DNA of 64,000 nucleotides from Nakamurella sp. A5-74 (lineage in GTDB: Bacteria > Actinomycetota > Actinomycetes > Mycobacteriales > Nakamurellaceae): positions 3,038,001 to 3,102,000 of the forward strand of contig NZ_CP159218.1 of assembly GCF_040438885.1 (NCBI RefSeq), in the 5' to 3' direction. Position 1 is the stretch's first letter; every line of letters starts with the position of its first letter. The position numbers and the translations under genes were made by a program. Positions 59,416-64,000 of this stretch are shown piece after piece. Under the pieces are notes generated by a model, which was not told the DNA's origin, ran no database searches, and saw only the letters and a program-made list of their open reading frames with translations.

Positions 59416-60108
59416 GTGAACGACCTCATCGACACCACCGAGATGTATCTCAAGACCGTCTTCGAGCTCGAGGAGGAGGGGGTGCTGCCGCTGCGTGCCC
59501 GGATCGCCGAGCGGCTGGGGCAGAGCGGACCTACCGTGTCGCAGACCGTCGCCCGGATGCAGCGCGACGGGTTGCTGGTGCTCGAGAACGACCGTCACCT
59601 GGAGCTGACAGAGTCCGGCCGCCGCCGGGCGACGGACGTGATGCGCAAGCACCGGCTGGCCGAACGCCTGCTGCTGGACGTCATTGGCCTGCCCTGGCGA
59701 GACGTGCACATCGAGGCCTGCCGCTGGGAACACGTGATGAGCCATCAGGTCGAGGAGCGGTTGGTGGAGCTGCTCGGCCATCCGACGCTCGATCCGTACG
59801 GCAATCCGATCCCCCGCGCCGGCAATCTGCAGGCACCGGCCGATGCGGTCACCGAGTTCCACCGGGCGCTCGTCGACGCCGAGCGCGCCTCGATCGGTGG
59901 CGGCACCTTCGAGGTCTGCCGGATCAGCGAGGTGGTGCAGGACCAGCAGGAGGCGATGACCCGGTTGCAGGCCGGCGGGATCGTTCCCGGAGCTGTCGTC
60001 GAGCTTGTCCTGACCGGCGACATCGTGACCGCGACAGTCGGCGGGCAGAGCACCGAACTGAGCCCGTTCGTCGCGCACGGCGTCCACGTCCGTCCGGTGG
60101 CGAGCTGA
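59416..60108 (+). CDS. ideR: Iron-dependent repressor IdeR (DtxR family)
   Basis: A 230-residue regulator, the same length as M. tuberculosis IdeR. The winged helix covers LRARIAERLGQSGPTVSQTV. All metal ligands are present: His79, Glu83 and His98 of site 1, and Met10, Cys102, Glu105 and His106 of site 2 (CRWEHVM). A C-terminal SH3-like domain starts near VCRISEVVQDQQEAM. With Fe2+ it represses iron-uptake genes. GTG at 59416 begins the conserved MNDLIDTTEMYLKT. The sigB-ideR proximity is conserved, although pat, acuC and the rhodanese now lie between. Confidence 0.95.
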   Translation: MNDLIDTTEMYLKTVFELEEEGVLPLRARIAERLGQSGPTVSQTVARMQRDGLLVLENDRHLELTESGRRRATDVMRKHRLAERLLLDVIGLPWRDVHIEACRWEHVMSHQVEERLVELLGHPTLDPYGNPIPRAGNLQAPADAVTEFHRALVDAERASIGGGTFEVCRISEVVQDQQEAMTRLQAGGIVPGAVVELVLTGDIVTATVGGQSTELSPFVAHGVHVRPVAS

Positions 60109-60131
60109 CGGGCACACCCGCGGCGGCGGCC

Positions 60132-60956
60132 GTGCGTCTGCTGTCGTTCCTGCATGCGCTGGGTGGTCCGCCGGTCGTGCTCACCGGTGCGGGGCTGAGC
60201 ACCGATTCGGGTATACCCGACTACCGAGGACCCCACGCGCCGGTCCGGCTGCCGATGACGATCACCGAGTTCCGCTCCGGAACGGTTGCGCGGCAACGGT
60301 ACTGGGCACGGAGCCATCTGGGCTGGCAGCGCATGCGGGACGCCGTCCCGAATGCGGGACACCGGGCGCTGGCCGCCCTGCAGCACCGCGGAGCCGTCGC
60401 CGGGATCATCACCCAGAACGTCGACGGGCTGGACTCCGCCGCCGGCGCCGCCGTGATCGACCTGCACGGCCGGCTCGACCGGGTGCTCTGCCTGGACTGC
60501 GGGCAGGTCACCGCCCGAGCTGTGCTGGAGCGCAGGCTGACCGCGGCCAACCCTGGATTCGGCGACGATCTGCCGCCGGAAGCGCTGCAGGAACGTCCGG
60601 ACGGCGACGTCGACCTGGCGGACACCTCCGGCTTCACCGTCGTGGACTGCGCACGCTGCGGCGGCGTCCTGAAACCCGACGTGGTGTTCTTCGGGGAGAA
60701 CGTCGCTGCTCCCCTGGTGGCCCGCTGCTACGAGATGGTCGATGCCGCACCGGGTCTGCTGGTTGTCGGTTCGTCGCTGACCGTGCAGTCGGGTCTGCGC
60801 TTCGTCCGGCGGACGGGCCGGGCCGGGCGCCCGGTGGCGATCGTCAACCGCGGAGCGACCCGCGGTGACGAGTTCGCATCGCTGCTGCTCGCAACCGGGG
60901 CCTCCGAGACCCTCAGTGAGTTAGTCGATCTCGCCTGCATGCGCGGGGACCACTGA
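60132..60956 (+). CDS. Sir2-family NAD-dependent protein deacylase
   Basis: A 274-residue sirtuin. [18 protein letters not shown] binds [15 protein letters not shown] follows, and His112 in [11 protein letters not shown] is the catalytic base. Zinc Cys pairs are CLDC (120, 123) and CARC in [36 protein letters not shown] is the second NAD segment. It removes acyl groups from lysine using NAD+, probably including those added by the Pat-type enzyme 3 kb away. Its 3' end overlaps ileS by 36 bp on the opposite strand. Confidence 0.92.
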   Translation: MRLLSFLHALGGPPVVLTGAGLSTDSGIPDYRGPHAPVRLPMTITEFRSGTVARQRYWARSHLGWQRMRDAVPNAGHRALAALQHRGAVAGIITQNVDGLDSAAGAAVIDLHGRLDRVLCLDCGQVTARAVLERRLTAANPGFGDDLPPEALQERPDGDVDLADTSGFTVVDCARCGGVLKPDVVFFGENVAAPLVARCYEMVDAAPGLLVVGSSLTVQSGLRFVRRTGRAGRPVAIVNRGATRGDEFASLLLATGASETLSELVDLACMRGDH

Positions 60957-63900
60957 GACCGAATCGGAGAGGTCCACGGCGTCCAGCAACTCGACGTGTA
61001 CTCCGACTGCCCTGCTCTCATCACCGATCACGCCCGTCACACCGCCCGGTACCGCACCGCGAACCACTTGCAGCGCCAGGGTTTCGGCCCTGATGGTCTC
61101 GATCCGGAGTTCTACCTCCGGCCAGAAGTCATCGTCGATCTCCAGCGTGAGCGCGATCCGGTCGGAGACCTGCAGACCGGCATCCTTGCGGGACTGCTGG
61201 ACCAGCCGCAGCAGATCGGCCACCGCACCGTCGGCACGCAATGCATCAGTGAGCCTGGTGTCGATGGAGACGAAACCGCCGCCCGGCAGCACGGCGAGTG
61301 CCGCACCCTCGGCCAGCTGGTCGCCTGCCACCAACTCCAGGACGTACTCGCCCTCCTGCAGCGGCAGCCCACCGGCGGTGACGGTGCCGTCGTCACCGAG
61401 CGACCAGTCGCCCGACTTAGACCCCTTGATCGCCCGCTGCACGTCCTTGCCGAGCCGTGGTCCCGCGGCCCGGGCATTGACGGCGAGCCGGCGCTGTACA
61501 CGGGAATCGCCTTCGACCAGTTCCGTCAACTCGACCTCCCGGACGTTGACCTCCTCCGCGATGAGGGCCCGGAACGGTCGCAGGGCAGCAGGATCCGCGA
61601 CCGCAACGGTCAGCGACTGCAGCGGCTGCCTGACCCGTAGCTTCTCGGCCTTGCGGACCGACGATGCCACCGAGCAGACGGTGCGGACCTGGTCCATCGC
61701 GGCGACCAGTGCGGGATCGCTCGGCAGCAGATCCGCGGCCGGCCAGTCGGCGAGGTGCACGCTGCGGCCCCCGGTGAGCCCACGCCAGATCGCCTCCGTG
61801 GTCAGCGGCAGCAGTGGCGCGGCGATCCGGGACACCACCTCGAGCACGGTGTGCAACGTGTCGACGGCATCTGCGTTCCCGTCCCAGAACCGTTGGCGGG
61901 AGCGCCGGACGTACCAGTTGGTGAGCGCCTCGAGATACGACCGGATGGCCGCGCATGCCCCGGCGATGTCGTAGCTGTCCAGCAGCGACTCGACCTCGCG
62001 GGACAGGTCGCCCGTCTTGGCCAACAGATACCTGTCCAGCACGTCGGTCGAATCGGTGCGCCACTGTCCGACCCGCCCGGCCGCAGCGGCGTACAACGAC
62101 AGGAAGTACCAGGCGTTCCAGAGCGGCAGCTGTGCCTGCCGGACACCCTCGCGGATACCCTCCTCGGTGACGACGAGGTTGCCGCCGCGCAGGATGGGGC
62201 TGCTCATCAGGAACCACCGCATCGCATCGGCGCCGTCCCGGTCGAACACCTCCCGCACATCCGGATAGTTGTTCAGGGACTTCGACATCTTCAGCCCGTC
62301 GTTGCCCAACACGATCCCGTGGCTGATGCAGGTGGAGAAGGCCGGCCGGTCGAACAGCGCGCTGGCCAGGATGTGAAGGGTGTAGAACCAGCCGCGGGTC
62401 TGACCGATGTACTCGACGATGAAATCGGCCGGGAAATGGTTCTCGAACCAGTCACCGCTCTCGAACGGGTAGTGCACCTGGGCGTAGCTCATCGACCCGG
62501 AGTCGAACCAGACGTCGAGCACATCGGCCACCCGACGCATCGTCGAGCGACCCGTCGGGTCGTCCGGGTTGGGGCGCGTCAGGTCGTCGACGAACGGCCG
62601 GTGCAGATCGGGGTTGCCGTCTCGATCCTGCGGCACCGCACCGAAATCGCGCTCCAGTTCGGCGAAGGACCCGTAGACGTCGAGCCGCGGGTACGCAGGG
62701 TCGTCGCTCTTCCACACCGGAACAGGGCTGCCCCAGAAGCGATTCCGGGTGATCGACCAGTCGCGCGCGTTCTCCAGCCACTTGCCGAACTGGCCGTCCT
62801 TGATGTGCGCCGGCACCCAGTTGATCTGCTCGTTGAGTGCGAGCATCCGCTCCTTGATCGCCGTCACCTTCACGAACCAGGACGAGACCCCCTTGTAGAT
62901 CAGGGGTTCGCGGCACCGCCAACAGTGCGGATAGCTGTGGTCGTAGGTCTCCTGGCGCAGCAGCACGGTTCCCGGTGTCACCGACGACCCGCGAGCGGAG
63001 CGAGCTGGGTCGTTCGGAGCATCAGATCCGGGGAGCGCAGCGACCTCGACCTGGTTCGGGGGGATCCCGGGGGGCGGAGCCCCCCGGGTGTTGGACTTCA
63101 GGGCGTCGATGATTTGCGGGTTCGCGTCGAACACCAGCATGCCCTCGTACTCGACGACCGGCGCGGTGAAACGGCCGTCCTTGCCGACCGGCATCACCGG
63201 CTCGATGCCCTCCCGATCGGTGACCACCTTGTCGTCCTCGCCGAACGCCCCTGCGGTGTGCACCAGGCCGGTGCCGTCGGTGGTGGTGACGAACTCGGCC
63301 GCGACGATCCGGAAGGCGTTCTCGTGGTCGAGGTAGTAGGCGAACGGCGGCAGGTAGTGCCGTCCGACCAGCTCGGCGCCGGTCCAGCGGGAGATGACGA
63401 CCGGCTCCTCGCCGAGCTCACGGGCGTACGCGGCCAGCCGGGTCTGTGCGAGCAAGTACCTGGCAGTCGCATCGCTGCCGGGGATCGCTGCCTCGACCAC
63501 GACATACTCGATGTCCGCACCGACCATGATCGCCAGGTTGGACGGCAGGGTCCACGGCGTGGTGGTCCAGACCAGTGCGCGGACGCCTACCAGCGGATCG
63601 TCGTCTCCGAGCCCGGGATCTGCGGCGATCTCCAGACCGACGGTGACGGCGGGATCCTGCCGCATCCGGTAGACCTCGTCGTCCATCCGGAGCTCGTGGT
63701 TGGACAGCGGTGTCTCGTCGTTCCAGCAGTAGGGCAGCACCCGGAAGCCCTCGTAGACCAGGCCCTTGTCGTGCAAGCTCTTGAACGCCCAGATCACCGA
63801 CTCCATGTAGTCGGGATTCATGGTGCGGTAGTCGTTGTCGAAATCGACCCAGCGGGCCTGGCGGGTGACGTACTCCCGCCAGTCGCCGGTGTACTTCATC

Positions 63901-64000
63901 ACCGACTCGCGGCAGGCCTCGTTGAACTTCTCGATCCCCAGCTCGAGGATCTCGTCGGTGGTCTTGATGCCGTTCAGTCGCATGGCCTCCAGCTCGGCCG
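60921..64000 (-). CDS. ileS: Isoleucyl-tRNA synthetase (5' end outside the window)
   Basis: The C-terminal about 1,026 residues of a class-I IleRS. The zinc-like [12 protein letters not shown] segment, [19 protein letters not shown], and the KMSKS loop ([20 protein letters not shown]) are present; the HIGH motif lies beyond position 64000. The anticodon-binding domain includes [17 protein letters not shown]. The editing region contains an unusual insertion of about 35 residues ([13 protein letters not shown] through [14 protein letters not shown]) encoded by palindromic DNA at 62975-63100. The frame is otherwise intact. The eukaryote-like (type 2) form is suggested by the length and C-terminal layout. 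Confidence 0.94.
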   Translation of the reverse strand, partial: AELEAMRLNGIKTTDEILELGIEKFNEACRESVMKYTGDWREYVTRQARWVDFDNDYRTMNPDYMESVIWAFKSLHDKGLVYEGFRVLPYCWNDETPLSNHELRMDDEVYRMRQDPAVTVGLEIAADPGLGDDDPLVGVRALVWTTTPWTLPSNLAIMVGADIEYVVVEAAIPGSDATARYLLAQTRLAAYARELGEEPVVISRWTGAELVGRHYLPPFAYYLDHENAFRIVAAEFVTTTDGTGLVHTAGAFGEDDKVVTDREGIEPVMPVGKDGRFTAPVVEYEGMLVFDANPQIIDALKSNTRGAPPPGIPPNQVEVAALPGSDAPNDPARSARGSSVTPGTVLLRQETYDHSYPHCWRCREPLIYKGVSSWFVKVTAIKERMLALNEQINWVPAHIKDGQFGKWLENARDWSITRNRFWGSPVPVWKSDDPAYPRLDVYGSFAELERDFGAVPQDRDGNPDLHRPFVDDLTRPNPDDPTGRSTMRRVADVLDVWFDSGSMSYAQVHYPFESGDWFENHFPADFIVEYIGQTRGWFYTLHILASALFDRPAFSTCISHGIVLGNDGLKMSKSLNNYPDVREVFDRDGADAMRWFLMSSPILRGGNLVVTEEGIREGVRQAQLPLWNAWYFLSLYAAAAGRVGQWRTDSTDVLDRYLLAKTGDLSREVESLLDSYDIAGACAAIRSYLEALTNWYVRRSRQRFWDGNADAVDTLHTVLEVVSRIAAPLLPLTTEAIWRGLTGGRSVHLADWPAADLLPSDPALVAAMDQVRTVCSVASSVRKAEKLRVRQPLQSLTVAVADPAALRPFRALIAEEVNVREVELTELVEGDSRVQRRLAVNARAAGPRLGKDVQRAIKGSKSGDWSLGDDGTVTAGGLPLQEGEYVLELVAGDQLAEGAALAVLPGGGFVSIDTRLTDALRADGAVADLLRLVQQSRKDAGLQVSDRIALTLEIDDDFWPEVELRIETIRAETLALQVVRGAVPGGVTGVIGDESRAVGVHVELLDAVDLSDSVSVVPAHAGEID
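62975..63100 (-). repeat. Palindrome-rich in-frame insertion inside ileS
   Basis: Within ileS, CCCGGGGGGC (63066-63075) and GCCCCCCGGG (63079-63088) form a perfect 10-bp stem with loop GGA. ACGACCC and GGGTCGT (about 62981-63015) flank an inner GCGAGC-GGA-GCGAGC hairpin. The translated residues are Pro/Gly/Ala-rich and lie where IleRS normally passes directly from a FDANP-x-I-x-x-L helix to [17 protein letters not shown]. The reading frame is kept. Confidence 0.75.

Noticed and set aside
1-64000. tRNA, rRNA, prophage or biosynthetic gene cluster
   Set aside because: No tRNA- or rRNA-like stretch, no phage structural or integrase genes, and no modular synthase were seen on reading both strands.

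Overview
The window is 64 kb of high-GC chromosomal DNA with actinobacterial codon usage, many GTG starts, 4-bp start/stop overlaps (ATGA, GTGA) and GC-rich hairpin terminators. The order of conserved genes follows the rnd-dxs-sigA-sigB-ideR region known from Mycobacterium tuberculosis (about Rv2680 to Rv2711): RNase D, dxs, a TrmA-like RNA methyltransferase, an APC-superfamily transporter, two TrkA/Ceo proteins, DUF3159, an OB-fold protein, DUF4193, a Cei/LytR_C protein, ppgK and sigA; then, after a long insertion, YihY, DUF3039, DUF3099, sigB and ideR. The organism is most likely a non-mycobacterial actinomycete of the Nakamurella/Frankineae kind. This is an inference from gene content, not a species call.

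Layout. 0-21 kb is a conserved core: regulator, RNase D, a fadA-fadB beta-oxidation operon, a secreted SnoaL-like protein behind an operator-like promoter, a PIN-domain protein, dxs, GDPD, an RNA methyltransferase, a potassium module (KimA-like transporter divergent from two TrkA proteins), an ECF sigma factor with a DHFR-like enzyme, the DUF3159/OB/DUF4193 genes, cei, ppgK and sigA. 21-24 kb holds three adjacent membrane-protein genes of unknown function. 24-35 kb is accessory and decaying: a frameshifted DUF6351 hydrolase, a ruined two-component system with a frameshifted membrane gene beside it, a 13E12-type HNH protein, a merR gene lacking a normal start and a normal C-terminus, the tail of a deleted SDR gene, and several copies of a dispersed repeat.

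35-42.7 kb holds a double-TerD protein, a vitamin B12 ABC transporter (btuF-btuC-btuD) under a cobalamin riboswitch, and a BlaI/M56-peptidase pair with its own operator. 42.7-53 kb is mostly core-like: a DEAD/DEAH helicase, YihY, DUF3039, a psuG-psuK pseudouridine pathway, DUF1992, DUF3099, an HhH-GPD protein, a methyltransferase and dtd. 53-64 kb holds sigB behind a SigE/SigH-type promoter, a 4 x 32 bp tandem repeat, an acuC-pat operon for reversible lysine acylation, a rhodanese, ideR, a sirtuin and most of ileS.

How it fits together. Two primary-type sigma factors and the iron regulator form the regulatory core. One lysine acyltransferase and two deacylases of different families (zinc HDAC-type AcuC and NAD-dependent Sir2) sit within 6.5 kb. 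Several genes show a TANNNT -10 box 6-7 nt before the start codon and probably give leaderless transcripts. The most unusual signals are a palindrome-rich in-frame insertion inside ileS, the decay cluster at 25-35 kb, two strong translation starts in sigB, and RNase D coding sequence that extends upstream of any ATG/GTG/TTG.
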